The notes beneath the pieces were generated by a model. It had not been told where the DNA came from. It was given only the letters and a program-made list of their open reading frames with translations, and searched no databases. Shown here piece by piece: positions 37,372 through 51,682 of a DNA stretch of 64,000 nucleotides. The DNA comes from Tigriopus japonicus (lineage: Eukaryota; Arthropoda; Copepoda; Harpacticoida; Harpacticidae): NCBI GenBank assembly GCA_010645155.1, contig CM021319.1:3994504-4058503 (forward strand), in the 5' to 3' direction. Each line of letters starts with the position of its first letter. Positions within the stretch are counted from its first letter, which is position 1. Made by a program: the position numbers and the translations under genes.

Positions 37372-38007
37372 NNNNNNNNNNNNNNNNNNNNNNNNNNNNN
37401 NNNNNNNNNNNNNNNNNNNNNNNNNNNNNNNNNNNNNNNNNNNNNNNNNNNNNNNNNNNNNNNNNNNNNNNNNNNNNNNNNNNNNNNNNNNNNNNNNNNN
37501 NNNNNNNNNNNNNNNNNNNNNNNNNNNNNNNNNNNNNNNNNNNNNNNNNNNNNNNNNNNNNNNNNNNNNNNNNNNNNNNNNNNNNNNNNNNNNNNNNNNN
37601 NNNNNNNNNNNNNNNNNNNNNNNNNNNNNNNNNNNNNNNNNNNNNNNNNNNNNNNNNNNNNNNNNNNNNNNNNNNNNNNNNNNNNNNNNNNNNNNNNNNN
37701 NNNNNNNNNNNNNNNNNNNNNNNNNNNNNNNNNNNNNNNNNNNNNNNNNNNNNNNNNNNNNNNNNNNNNNNNNNNNNNNNNNNNNNNNNNNNNNNNNNNN
37801 NNNNNNNNNNNNNNNNNNNNNNNNNNNNNNNNNNNNNNNNNNNNNNNNNNNNNNNNNNNNNNNNNNNNNNNNNNNNNNNNNNNNNNNNNNNNNNNNNNNN
37901 NNNNNNNNNNNNNNNNNNNNNNNNNNNNNNNNNNNNNNNNNNNNNNNNNNNNNNNNNNNNNNNNNNNNNNNNNNNNNNNNNNNNNNNNNNNNNNNNNNNN
38001 NNNNNNN
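37372..38007. other. Assembly gap (636 N)
   Basis: Unresolved sequence between minisatellite B and minisatellite A, almost certainly collapsed tandem repeat. Confidence 0.95.
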
Positions 38008-38070
38008 GTCGAGTTGTCCGTTGGGTCGAGTTGTCCTGGGTCGAGTTGTCCGCTGGGTCGAGTTGTCCTG
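38008..38070 (+). repeat. Minisatellite A, second array
   Basis: Four imperfect copies of the GTCGAGTTGTCC unit directly after the gap. Confidence 0.85.
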
Positions 38071-39646
38071 TCACCATTTCCAAGTATTTTCAATGCAACT
38101 TTTCATTTTGCACAAACTTTAATAAATGCAGTAATTCAAAGTTGTTTTCCTTGATTTCCTGAGTCTGAAAAGTATCTCATTGTGTTTAAGCGTTTCTATC
38201 CAAACTTAAAATACCATTTGAAACACTGTAAATCGTTGAGAGAATGTTTAGCTGATTTTCCAGGTATCAACAATTAAACGTGCTTGGATAATCGTGATTT
38301 GAGATGACACGAAATTGCCTCGAAAATGGGGGAAGAACTCTGTTCAAATGTCATGTCAAACGTTAGCCTAATGATTGCAAGGGCCAAACTTCTTGTGTTA
38401 TGTTAAAAGATGTAATTAAGTAACAAATAGTATTTCTCGATCCTGAAATAGCGACAAAATCGACGACTTGTCGATGATATTTGGATAATTATAAAATATG
38501 GATAAAAGATGAACCAAGAGGACTTGAGAAAGAATGTCAGCAAAGTTTGGCTTGCCAAGTAGACAAATCAAGGATTTCAGTAATGATTTTTGGGCGAAAA
38601 ACATAGCGTAAGGCAGTATTTCAGCCGCCAATATATTAGAAATTTGCTTTCACATATTGCATTACAATCATTTAGTCATTTTTGTCATATATGTGTGTGT
38701 TTTCTTAGTCAGCAGCTTTTTGTTTTGGTTAAACCCTCTTTCAGCCAAAAACTTTATTTTCAGTTGAGACTTTTTGGTCCATTACTGATGAGAATGAGGG
38801 ATTGGAATAACCATTTATGATACAATTAACTTTAATTAGGATCAATAAGAAAATTTAGAACAATCAATTGCACCCTTATATCCACTTCGTATCTGGTCCA
38901 CTAGTGATTCCGAAAGTGGCCGAATTTCATACCAAAGTGAACAAGGGTGGCTGAATTTCAGTAACAAAGCTCAGAGGTTGCACATACGTGCTATTTTATT
39001 GGTTGTTCTTAAAGGACTCTCTGTATATTAGGAAAACGTTTATTGTGACTTATAGTGGTTCAATATCAGTGTGCAAACATATTTCATGTATTTCTTCATA
39101 CATTTCTACCAAATTGAATTACAGACTGTATAAATTCATGTAACAAAAAATATCATTTTCATTGTTGATAGTCATTGAGTGGGGAGAAGGATGGGAAATT
39201 GGTGGTTAAGAGTTGGTTTTATTGTCGGTAAGATGACAGTGTGAAAATCCAATTTCTCGGAAGATCGCTGAAAATATAGGCATGCAGATCAAGTCTTAAA
39301 ACCTGACAAAAATACCCGGTCAAAAACTACAGCGCCAAATTCAAAGTCAAAGTCAAAGACATTCATTACACCGTGGGAAATTCGATTGAAGATGATGCTT
39401 TCTTTTGACCTGCAGCATTGAGCTTCATGCATGCAAAGTTGACATTGAATTTGTTGACCAATTCAAATGGATTGTTTAGGCAAAGCTTTACGTAGGTCGA
39501 ATTGAGTTTTGGCTCTTGTACTTGATCTGTCAAAAAAACACAGAAGAGTGACAGCCTTTGGTCTACCAAGTAATATTTGACTGATGGATGGTGTCGGTCT
39601 TTTAAAGTTCAAAATGTCGATATTTTAGGTGATCTTCCCCGCGCCT
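38071..39646. other. Non-coding stretch, 3' flank of QPCT
   Basis: No gene recognised. The QPCT 3' UTR should begin at its right edge, but I see no close canonical AATAAA signal on the minus strand. Confidence 0.5.
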
Positions 39647-42667
<3,021 letters not shown>

Positions 42668-44992
42668 GGTGGAGGTGGAGGGGATGAAGCGGGTCCAAAA
42701 GGCGTTGGGTCGGTAAGTTTGCCGCAGGTTCAATCTCAATCCTTAGCAGAACCAAGACGAGGAAAGACTGAGCGACAACGGACTTTGAAACCCAAACTCG
42801 ATTGAGTTTTTCGCTGCGCTGGCTGGCGAGGCCCTCCTCACGCCCGTCAATGTTCGGTCTTCTTACATATGCGTGTCTGACGTGGTGTGTGTATGAATGT
42901 GGGAAGCATCCAACTCGGATCGTGTGGTGGATGTCTGCGGGAGCGAGTGCGTGTGAGGATCAAGAGGCCCTTAACAGGAGGCCCTCTCTCTCACTCTTTT
43001 TCTCCGTCAGTCTCTGGTCGCGTTGGTCGCCTCTCGACTGGATCGAGCGAGGGCCCGGACTCTCCGAGTCTCTCCGGTGGGCAATACGAGTGCCCACTTC
43101 TGGATAGCTTCTCGCTGGTTATTCAGTTAGCTTTTAGGGAACGAGGTGAATGACGCTCGTTTTCTCGTCTTTGGGGGCCTTTTTCGTTTGATCTAAGGCT
43201 CTCCATCCGCTCCATTCGTCTCTGCCTCCAATGTGACATTGCTTTGGTCGGAGAGGATGGTGGTTGAATGGGCACTCGATTTGCGGGGGAGGGAGGAAGG
43301 TAGCCAACAAACAGTTGGTTGTGACGTCCGTCGCTTTGCGTTGGTTTGGTTGTGGGTGGTGCCAATTGCCAAATCTCGCCACGAAAGAAAGACGGAGAGA
43401 GAGAGAGACAGGGACACGATGTATGGGTCTGTCTGCGTGTCTGTACGAAGCGGTCGTTCGGGCGAGTCAGTCTGTCATGCGACGTGTTGGGATGGGCCTA
43501 CTCGCTACCAGAAGAGCATCATTGAAGAATCTTTCTAAACCCACCAGATCAAGGACCCTTTTGGGGGTCGATCTCGTTGAGTCGGGTCTGGTCAGCGGCT
43601 CACTCACTCAATCACGACCGATCGATGGAGGGAGAAGGGGGTGCATGTCCCATGAGCCAAATGGAATCCAGAGGGGTGGAATGTAGACAATTGAGACTGT
43701 AGATGGCAACCAATCTTTGGCGTGGAAGTTGTCCAATCCTTTTTGGCTTAGACACGAAAACGCAGTCGTGCTAAACTCATTTCGACGACCTCGGCTCCGT
43801 TGGTGAGACATCCATGAGAGCTCTGGGTGAGATGATGATTTGTGAATGGAAGGGATCAGGGGATGCAAAGTTGCAAACTGAAAAACAAACACTGACACAA
43901 GTGTCACCATGGATTCAGAGAAGGAAAGCGCCAAGAAATTAAAAAAAAACAGCACTACCAACAGCGACTACCATTCAATAAAATACACGATACAATACAC
44001 TGCATGTCCAATGCTAAAAAATTATCGCAATAAACATTATTATTAAAACAGAGCGCAAAATGTGAACTTTCAGACTCTGGATTAAAAGTACCATTGGAAA
44101 TAGATCGGTTGAAGAAATTTTGACATATATTTTAGAACGACTTCGGCTTTTGAGTACCTTATAATTGATAAAAAGTGCCAAAAAATCTCTTTTAGCACAT
44201 TTCCAGCCTGGCTAACTCTGATAATAAGCTCTTACCTATAAGAAAATTTGCCCTTTCGCTCAGGTCCGTTCGAGTAAAGATAAACATTTTGATTATCCTT
44301 TCACTAACGGAGTTTAATTGCGTGTAAGGCATTGCCTCAGCACGCACCTCAATATTGGTTGAGTAGAATTAAAACTTGATGTCAAATAACCAACTTATTT
44401 GCCAAACAAAAGAAAGTAAGAATCGGAAAAAGTAAATCTCAAGTTGCTTTAAGAGAGAAACACGTTATCCCGTTCTTCACTGATATGATCTGATCATTTC
44501 GGCGTATTAACGGAAGGTCGCACCCAAGGTTTCCTCATGGATACTGATTTTTGAGAGAAAAACAGTTTATCCATTAGAGCATTTGCTTTTTTAGCACATG
44601 GTTTCAGAAAGCACCTTCTTTTAAGGCGAAAGAAACTTTCTGAAAATGTTCTCATTGGCGAGATGATCAGATATTTCTTATTTAATGGACTCAATAGTAG
44701 TCGCCGTACCCATCTTGCAGTCGGGCAAATTTTTGATGTTCTATGACAAAATCTGACTGAAATTCCCGATTCGTGTAAGCATTAATTTTTTGAAAATGTC
44801 CCCCCCCCCCACTCAGATATTTGTCATGCGTATTACGCAACTACGCGCATTCATTCCCCAAGAATCCATCTCGAATGATTCTTGTTAGATAACGTCAATC
44901 CAAAAAAACTCGTTCCAAAGAAGTGCTGAGCCTTGATGTCATAGTTACAGCACTTAACCCCAGAAACAAAGGTTCGATTCTCCTCCCAGTCC
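42668..44992. other. QPCT 5' flank and intergenic DNA
   Basis: The first 1 kb is more GC-rich than the surroundings and has a GA-rich run at about 43385-43410. It is the likely promoter region of QPCT, but no TATA box or initiator could be assigned. The rest is AT-rich with a run of 11 C at 44800-44811. No gene recognised. Confidence 0.5.
44926..44992 (+). repeat. Possible tRNA-derived SINE relic
   Basis: Contains a perfect pol III B-box (GGTTCGATTC) about 30 nt after a weak A-box-like TGTCATAGTTACAGC. There is no matching acceptor stem, so it is not a tRNA gene. The hAT MITE at 45001 inserted just downstream. Confidence 0.3.
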
Positions 44993-45000
44993 TTTTAGAG

Positions 45001-45233
45001 GGGGACTCGGCAACAGCTTTTAGGTCAGAGCCCATCAATTTGACTACGTGTGTTGTCAAGAGGCCACCAAACAGCCGTTGGTAGATCCAGGGGTCCACAA
45101 TTTTATGATACAAGAGCCTTGGGCCCACGAGCACTGTATTATGAATGGCTCACGACTATTTTGGACTTTCCCCTAGCGCGGGGCCAACCAATGGCCGCCC
45201 TTGGGCCCCCAGCCCACTGGTTGCCGACCCCTG
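45001..45233. mobile_element. Short hAT-like MITE N3, copy b
   Basis: Ends in GGTTGCCGACCCCTG. The left end is a degraded GGGGACTCGGCAAC. Flanked by the exact 8-bp duplication TTTTAGAG (44993-45000 and 45234-45241). The interior is rich in GGGCCCAC blocks shared with copies a and c. Confidence 0.85.
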
Positions 45234-45253
45234 TTTTAGAGGAACCTATAGAC

Positions 45254-45501
45254 CAGGGGTCGGCAACCGGTGGGCTGCGGCCCACATGTTGGCCCAAGGG
45301 TGGTCTTTGGTGGGCCCAGGAGCCATGGAGAAAGTCCAAAATAGTGGGCCGCGAGACATCCATCGCACTGTCCTTGTGGGCCTAAAGGTCTTTGATCGTT
45401 AATTTGTGGGCCCCTGAACCTACAAACGTCTATTTGGTGGGCCCCTGACAACACGTAAATAATTTTGTGGGCCTTGACCCAAAAGTGGTTGCCGACCCCT
45501 C
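45254..45501. mobile_element. Short hAT-like MITE N3, copy c
   Basis: Starts CAGGGGTCGGCAACC and ends GGTTGCCGACCCCTC, with the exact duplication CTATAGAC at 45246-45253 and 45502-45509. It lies 20 bp from copy b, in the opposite orientation judged by internal blocks. Confidence 0.88.
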
Positions 45502-45509
45502 CTATAGAC

Positions 45510-45912
45510 ACTAATTCACACCCATAGACAGCAAACCAAATTAGAATTACCTCTAGCTTGTTTTCTGACAAAAGTAACCTCAAATTTCATCCCTGTAACA
45601 ATCCGTCATCAAACTAGTGTAAAACCCTTCACAAAATAAACAGGTCCTAGTCCTAGAATCTACGATCATTTCAATACCCAAGGTAAAATTCCGCCCTTTT
45701 GAGAGGGTCAACGATTCCAGCACGGAGTTACGTACAGTTGTGCACCCAGCCCCACTAAAACAAAACCTGGCCTCTGGATTTAGGATGGAGATAAGAAACT
45801 GGTTTTCAAAGATTTTTCTTTTTGGGTATGGAATCAGTTCAGAATACAACACGACCTAACGAAGACCTCTCACCAATTCGAATGAGTGAGAAAAATCCTC
45901 GTGAATTGCAAC
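45510..45912. other. 3' flank of the aminopeptidase gene
   Basis: No coding signal. Expected to hold the NPEPPS 3' UTR. No canonical poly(A) signal was identified on the minus strand. Confidence 0.5.
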
Positions 45913-48638
45913 CTACAAGGCAGTGAAGAAATCTTGAATATTTTTCCCATCCCGTTTCCACCAAGCAGCGTTCAATCGAATGGATTCGATGCTTTGCTTG
46001 ACCGACCGTTCGGCCGGATTTCCTTTGGATTCAAAGAACTTGGCCACCTCATCGGCCTTCTCGTCGGTCTTGAAGGCGTCGGCAGTGGACTTGATCAGTC
46101 GGGCCATTAAAGAGCCTCCTTTATATCGACCGTAGAAGAGGTCAAAGTTGTCCTTGAAGAAGGTCCAAGCCAAGTCGCGGCCTTTCACATTCGACGCAAC
46201 CGAAGCGATGATAAATGATGAATCTTGAGATCGGACTTCGTTACTGATGGCAAAATCCAAGACCTTCTTCAACACCTCTACATCTTGACTAGCTCCCATA
46301 GCTCTAGAAATGCGGTCCTTCTCTTCGTGAAGATCGGTGCTTCGGTATAACTCGAGCATTTGTTGGTATGTGTCTTCTCCACCATTGGCCATGACTGTGC
46401 GGTACACAGGGGCTCGCAAATCAGCTAAGATCTCTCCGGATTTCTCGACGTGAGCCTGAAATTGGCGTTGGCTCTCCTTCACGGTTTTTTCGTGTCCGTA
46501 TTGGCCTAGCCTCGAGATCACCATACTTCTCAACAAGCCTTGTGTGTGATGCTCTTCGGCTTTAGGACCCCATCCAACTTTTTCCACGACACTTTCCATG
46601 GTGTCTATGACAAACTTCTTGAATTGCGGACGGCACTCTTCGTCAGCTAAAAGGACCGAGAGTTTACCAAAGCATCCTCCCACTGAACGCCAAACCACAT
46701 AGCTATCTTCATTCTTGACATTCCGAATCATCTCGAGGATTGACGAGGTCTTGACTCGGCCTGATTGAACAAAAGCCATCAAATCATCCAAGAGTGCCAA
46801 TCGGTTCAACTCAGAGAGCTTCTTGGAAGCGATATCCTCGGTGAACTTGGCCATATATGTCTCAGGATATTGCACACGGTAATAGCCCATGTACTCTGGA
46901 TTGAGTTTGACCCAAGCATTTTCAGGCGTATTTTCTATTGTTATTTCCATTTCGATGTCCTCCATAAGGACCGACTTGGTCGTCCCTGTGGAGGTCAAGA
47001 TGTCGATAGGGACAAGCCACTTGTATCCCTCCGATTGAGAACCGTCCGCATTGAACTTCTCTTGGGAGATGGTCAAAGTAGTGGTGTCGCCCTGGCTCAC
47101 GATTTGCTTCACAATAATCACCGGGAATCCCATTTGGCTCGTCCAAGTGGACATAATCTGGCCTACGGGTTTGCGACTGCCTTCGGCCAAACACTCCCAT
47201 AGATCTTCGGTCTTGGCATTTCGATACGAGAACTTCTTGATGTAGTTGTGCAGACTCGTTCGAAATGCTTCATTGCCGATGAAGTGGTGCAACATCCGAA
47301 TGACCGAGGCGCCCTGCAAGTCATCAAAATGGAATTTAAAAATCGCTCACCGGACCGAAAAGGACTTCTTTGCGTGTTTTGAATAAGCGTTACCTTGTTG
47401 TAGGAGATGCTGTCAAAGATCTCATCGACTTCGGCCGGATGTCCGACCTCCACTTCAATCGGATGGGAATTGGCCAAGGCGTCCAACTGAAGCGCCTCGA
47501 GCAACGTATCTCCGACGAATTGGGTCCAAATGTCAAAGTGCGGAAAGAGCGCATGCGTACACGTGTTTTCCATGAACGAGGCAAATCCTTCGTTAAGCCA
47601 GAGGTGGGTCCACCATTCCATGGTCACGAGATTGCCGAACCATTGATGGGCCATCTCATGGCACACGACGATGGCGATGAATTGCTTGGTGGAGGCCGAC
47701 GTGTTCTGCGCATCCACCAAGATACAACTCTCGCGATACGTGACCAAGCCCCAATTCTCCATGGCCCCGCACTCGAAGTCGGCTAAGGCGATGCAATCAT
47801 ACTTGGGCAACGGATAGGGCACATCAAAGAACTGCGTGTAGTACTCGAGGGCCCGAACACTGGTTTCCATGGCAAATCGGCCCTGCTCCGCTTTACCAAT
47901 GGGCGTGAACGACCGGACCAAGATGCCGTCTTGGGTTTGACCATCCACGGACTCGAATTCGCCCACCACCAAAGCTAGCAAGTAGGTGCTCATGATGGGC
48001 GAGGGCCCAAACATGACCAACCGATCCTCGGGTCCCACCTGTCCCGCCGCGGCCTCATCCAAGACGGGATCCATGAGATCGGGCGCTTCGGGCATGTTCG
48101 AGTGGACGCTCCGATCGCGCGGCGCAATCACCGACAAACTGAACGAGCTCTTGAGCGCGGGCTCGTCCCAACACGGGAAGCACCGGCGCGCCTCGGTCGA
48201 CTCGAATTGCGTGGCGGCCGCAAAGCGGGCTTGCCCGTCGGGCGTGGTGTAGGCGCTCCGATAGAAGCCGCGCATCCGGTCATTGAGCACGCCTTGATAA
48301 GCGCAATGGATGCGGGCCCGCCCCACGGGCAAAGCCCGGGCTAATCGCACGCTCATGGTCTCGGCCTGATCGTCCAAAACCACGCCCTCGGGTCCGCAGG
48401 TCTGGGCGGGCCAGGCGGGTTGGCTGATGGATTCGGCTTTGACCCGTTGGACGGTGAGTTCGGCCGCATTGCACACGATGAGATCGGCGCCCTCGGGCGA
48501 AAGCACCTCCACGTCCACGTTCAGCCAACCCTGAAAGGTCAGGCCCACCAAATCCGGCTTGAGTCGCACATTGTAGTGGAGGGGGCGGAGATGGGCGGGC
48601 AGACGGGAAAATGCCGCCCTCGATGAGACCACGGCCAT
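45913..48638 (-). CDS. NPEPPS: Puromycin-sensitive aminopeptidase, M1 family (complete, 2 exons)
   Basis: Cytosolic zinc aminopeptidase that removes N-terminal residues from peptides, including proteasome products. Exons 48638-47394 (415 codons) and 47313-45913 (466 aa plus stop) are separated by an 80-bp GT-AG intron in phase 0, giving 881 aa. That matches the length of the family core. The exopeptidase motif GAMEN is at 291-295. The zinc site HEMAH is at 327-331 with the third ligand E350 in WLNEGFASF. The catalytic Tyr of ISYNKG is Y413, two codons before the intron. The C-terminal ERAP1-like domain continues to WLKRD-type endings. The start is the first ATG of the frame, followed by the conserved FSRLPAHLRPLHYN block. 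An upstream AG after a TTGAC tract at about 48678 could be a 5' UTR splice acceptor. Exon 1 is markedly GC-rich, producing long open shadows on the other strand. Confidence 0.95.
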
Positions 48639-50490
48639 CGCTTCTCGGCTTCTTCTTTGGGGACTGCTCGTTTCTGTCAACGCTAATGAACGATGTTCAA
48701 AATGACGGCTTAAAGAAGGAACTCGCTTTCTTGGATTATTGGCGTTGTTGGTTGGCTTAGGTTGTGTCTTATTCCTGCGACTTGAGTTACAACTGACGCG
48801 ATGACCCGGAATTTGCCGGAAACACCCAATTTTTGTAGTGGAGCGATAGATGGATAAATAGAAAATGATTGATTAGGCTAGTCATAGTTGCCGGATTTTT
48901 GAGACAAAGGTTGCCAAATTCTAGTGATATGAAAATTGATGGCTTAAGTCTTAACTTCATTTGGTGCAATAGCGTTCAAGAACACCCTTTTTGATGGCGA
49001 GTTATGATTGTTAAAAATAATCTGAGGAATTCAGTTACTTGCTAAAGTCACAAAATGATTTTTTTTCATGTAACTTATAAAACTCATTTTGAGAAAAATG
49101 GAAAAGCGTTGGTCAGTGCGTCAAACTAACCCAACGTGTAAAATATGAATTTTTGATTACTTTGAATGGCACATTTCGCATTTTGGCAGTTAGCATTAGA
49201 CATAATGGGAGCTTATCGCACCAACATGAGAATCGTCGTCACGAGGACGACACTGCATGTATCCTAAATACTAAAATACATGTACTGTCTAATGATGGAT
49301 TTGATTCTTAGTAAACACTTTTACTAACAATGGAATCATATCTTCTCAATTTATATTGATTAACTTTTTATATCACTTCATCGGAAAATCCTCTTCCCAT
49401 GTCTTATGACTTTTTTTTACACTGGAAGCCAAAATCATGGATTCTGGGAATTTGGGCGAAAATTTCAGCGGACCCAGTTGGATTCTGAGCATCAAGTTCA
49501 AAATTTGGACCCAAAACCTTTGAATAAAATGGGTTTGGTTAACTCAACCACAAAACCCGTAGGCACGGCTTGAATGCCATGACACCATTCAACTCTTTCA
49601 AACCCTGAAAAACAAAATGTATTCAAATACCGGTGGCAACGAATACTTACCCAAACGGGCCATTCCTATCGTAAAATGTCATTTGGATCTAAAAGTTGCC
49701 TTAAAATTGCCATTAGAAACGATATTGCCAAGGACAAAAAATAGTTTCCCTCGTGCTGAAAAATGGCATCTACAATTTCCATCCGGCAACTACGATAGTA
49801 GCGACATGTCAATAAAGGCCGGTCGTCAGGCAGCCAAATAGGCTGACCAAAGGCTCTGAAATTCAGCCACTTTGATAGAAAATTCCGAAATTTCCCGTCA
49901 AATGGAACGTTTTCATTATCAATGCGCAACTAGTTAAATTGTGATATCTTATTTTCTGAAAACTCACCGACAACTTCCATGTTCCGAACGTTTTACCTCG
50001 CCCAAATTAAAAACTAGCAAAAACGGCACGAATTTTCCTTTTTCAATTTTAATTATAGGTTGCGTGATCGAGCGACATCGATCCGAATCGTCATGTACCG
50101 TTTTTGTTTTTGCTGGCATTTAGCAATCCAAGCTAGAGCTACTAATGCCGAAGGTCGAAGGAACCATGGCTTGAGATCAGGGCCCACTCCATATCCGGTC
50201 CAGTCACACCCACCCTCCTTCGTCGATCCATAGATCGATCCGCGTTCCACGAGAAAGCATGACATCATGACAGGGTGCACTTGAGCCACGCCCGGAGGGC
50301 GGAGGGGTCTATTTACGTTCGCAGTCCATCTGACTGACTGAGAAATACCGGAGAGAATCAATCGCTCAAGGAAGGGGCGGGCTCACTACGCGCGCTGCAT
50401 CCCCCCCGCTGACCCGCCTTCCCGGACAGCCGGCTCACTAAACCACTAACTGAACTCCGCCGTTGATAGGGTGTTGTGTGATCGATCGTC
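48639..50490. other. Divergent intergenic region between NPEPPS and the DHHC gene
   Basis: About 1.85 kb holding both promoters. AT-rich in the middle and GC-rich over the last 300 bp before the DHHC start, with a run of eight or nine C at about 50400. No core promoter motif could be assigned and no gene is seen. Confidence 0.55.
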
Positions 50491-51495
50491 ATGCGTTTTC
50501 GCTTGGGTCGTCGTCGTCGTTCGGGCTCTTTGGGCAATTTGCTGCTGGAGACGGTGCCGCCCGTGTTCCACGTGACGCTCACCTCGTTGTTGACCTACTT
50601 GTTCCTGACCCTGCGCCCGGACGACCACTACCTTCGTCTGGTGGGTCTGTTCTTCTTGTTCCAGATGCTGGCCAATTGGGTCATGTTCCTGCTCAATCAG
50701 GCCACGGTCAGCGTGTCGCCCAAGAACTTTCCGGCCTACATCCACCGCTATCCGTCGTTGACCCACGCCCGCTCCCATGAGGGCGACCAACCCACCGAGC
50801 TTCACGTGGCGCCCGAATTCGAGCGGCATTTGTGGCGCGAATGCGAATCCTGCGACTTGCACGTGCCCAAGCGCACGCACCATTGCGGACATTGTCGGCG
50901 TTGCATTTACGCGCTCGATCATCATTGCTACTTCTTGGGCGCTTGCGTAGGGCGGCACAATCTGCGCTTCTTCTTGGTGTTTTGTTGGTATGCCGCCTTG
51001 GGCTCGGCTTTGGGCGTGTTCAACGTGTTCGAGGCGCTCACGTTCTACCGCGACCCCTATTCCCGCGAGGCCGCTTATTTCGTGCTACCTTACACCGTGG
51101 TCATGTATCTCTTGGACCGAGCCGCCGCTTTTGAGATGTTGTACGTGGCTCTACTGAATTTTGGCGTGGGAGCGTGTCTGGCCTGTCTGTACCTGCTAGT
51201 CGCCGGCTTTTATTCGGCCTACACGGGCAAAACTCCGCACGAAGCTGGGAAACGACCCAAACCCGAGCAGCTCATTTATCGTTGGGACGATCCGGAATTG
51301 GAGGTGGGTTGCTTGGGCCACTTGGGGCAAGTGTTTGGGCCCTGCGGTTGGCTGCATTTCCTGGTGCCCATCGTGCCTTTTGATGGTCCGGAACCCGTGG
51401 TCGGATACCGCCGCATTATCACGTACAATAACGATTACATCCTCGACGGGACTGTCTTCACGTCTGAGGCCGACCTGGATTTTCAACCTTCCTAG
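50491..51495 (+). CDS. DHHC-type palmitoyltransferase, ZDHHC22/24-like (single exon)
   Basis: Protein S-acyltransferase that attaches palmitate to cysteines of membrane proteins. The 334-aa frame opens at ATG 50491 with a basic N-terminus. Hydrophobic segments at about 24-41, 50-68, 160-182, 195-210 and 218-241 fit four to five membrane spans. The cysteine-rich domain is complete: C118-x2-C121, H131-C132-x2-C135-x2-C138, then the catalytic D143-H-H-C146, C152 and N157. The spacing matches the family rule, and DHHCYFLGACVGRHNLRFF is closest in style to ZDHHC22 and ZDHHC24. The TTxE motif after the last span is not obvious. The gene is intronless and GC-rich, unlike its neighbours, which raises the possibility of an old retrocopy. 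Aven starts 187 bp downstream on the same strand. Substrates cannot be inferred. Confidence 0.92.
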   Translation: MRFRLGRRRRSGSLGNLLLETVPPVFHVTLTSLLTYLFLTLRPDDHYLRLVGLFFLFQMLANWVMFLLNQATVSVSPKNFPAYIHRYPSLTHARSHEGDQPTELHVAPEFERHLWRECESCDLHVPKRTHHCGHCRRCIYALDHHCYFLGACVGRHNLRFFLVFCWYAALGSALGVFNVFEALTFYRDPYSREAAYFVLPYTVVMYLLDRAAAFEMLYVALLNFGVGACLACLYLLVAGFYSAYTGKTPHEAGKRPKPEQLIYRWDDPELEVGCLGHLGQVFGPCGWLHFLVPIVPFDGPEPVVGYRRIITYNNDYILDGTVFTSEADLDFQPS

Positions 51496-51670
51496 TCACC
51501 GTATTTATTTCACCTAATTGTCAGTTTCCTATGCGTTCATAGGATATCCGTGAATGATTTGTATTTGCTGATTACAGTGGCCGTACTCTCCAAGCCAATG
51601 GAGAGCGGTCTTGATCTCTATGATTTAAAATCTGTGGTTTCGACTCGCGTGTAACCAATCCTGTTTTTTT

Positions 51671-51673
51671 TTA
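51671..51673 (+). promoter_or_regulatory. Candidate splice acceptor (cis 5' UTR or spliced-leader) before AVEN
   Basis: CTGTTTTTTTTTAG ends at about 51674, nine bases before the AVEN ATG and 177 bases after the DHHC stop. A polypyrimidine tract and AG so close to an ATG, just behind another gene, is what a trans-splice site would look like. A cis acceptor or chance T-run is equally possible from sequence alone. Confidence 0.35.
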
Positions 51674-51682
51674 GTTCACGTT

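Noticed and set aside
37243..38154. Long open frame on both strands around the gap
   Set aside because: It is open only because it crosses 636 Ns; the ends are minisatellite translations.
43233..43686. 101- and 140-aa ORFs upstream of QPCT
   Set aside because: GC/GA-rich promoter-side sequence, no conserved domain, overlapping open frames on both strands.
44926..45000. tRNA gene
   Set aside because: The B-box is perfect but the A-box is weak and the acceptor arm is absent; kept only as a possible SINE relic.
48102..48528. Open frames opposite the aminopeptidase first exon
   Set aside because: Antisense shadows of a GC-rich coding exon.
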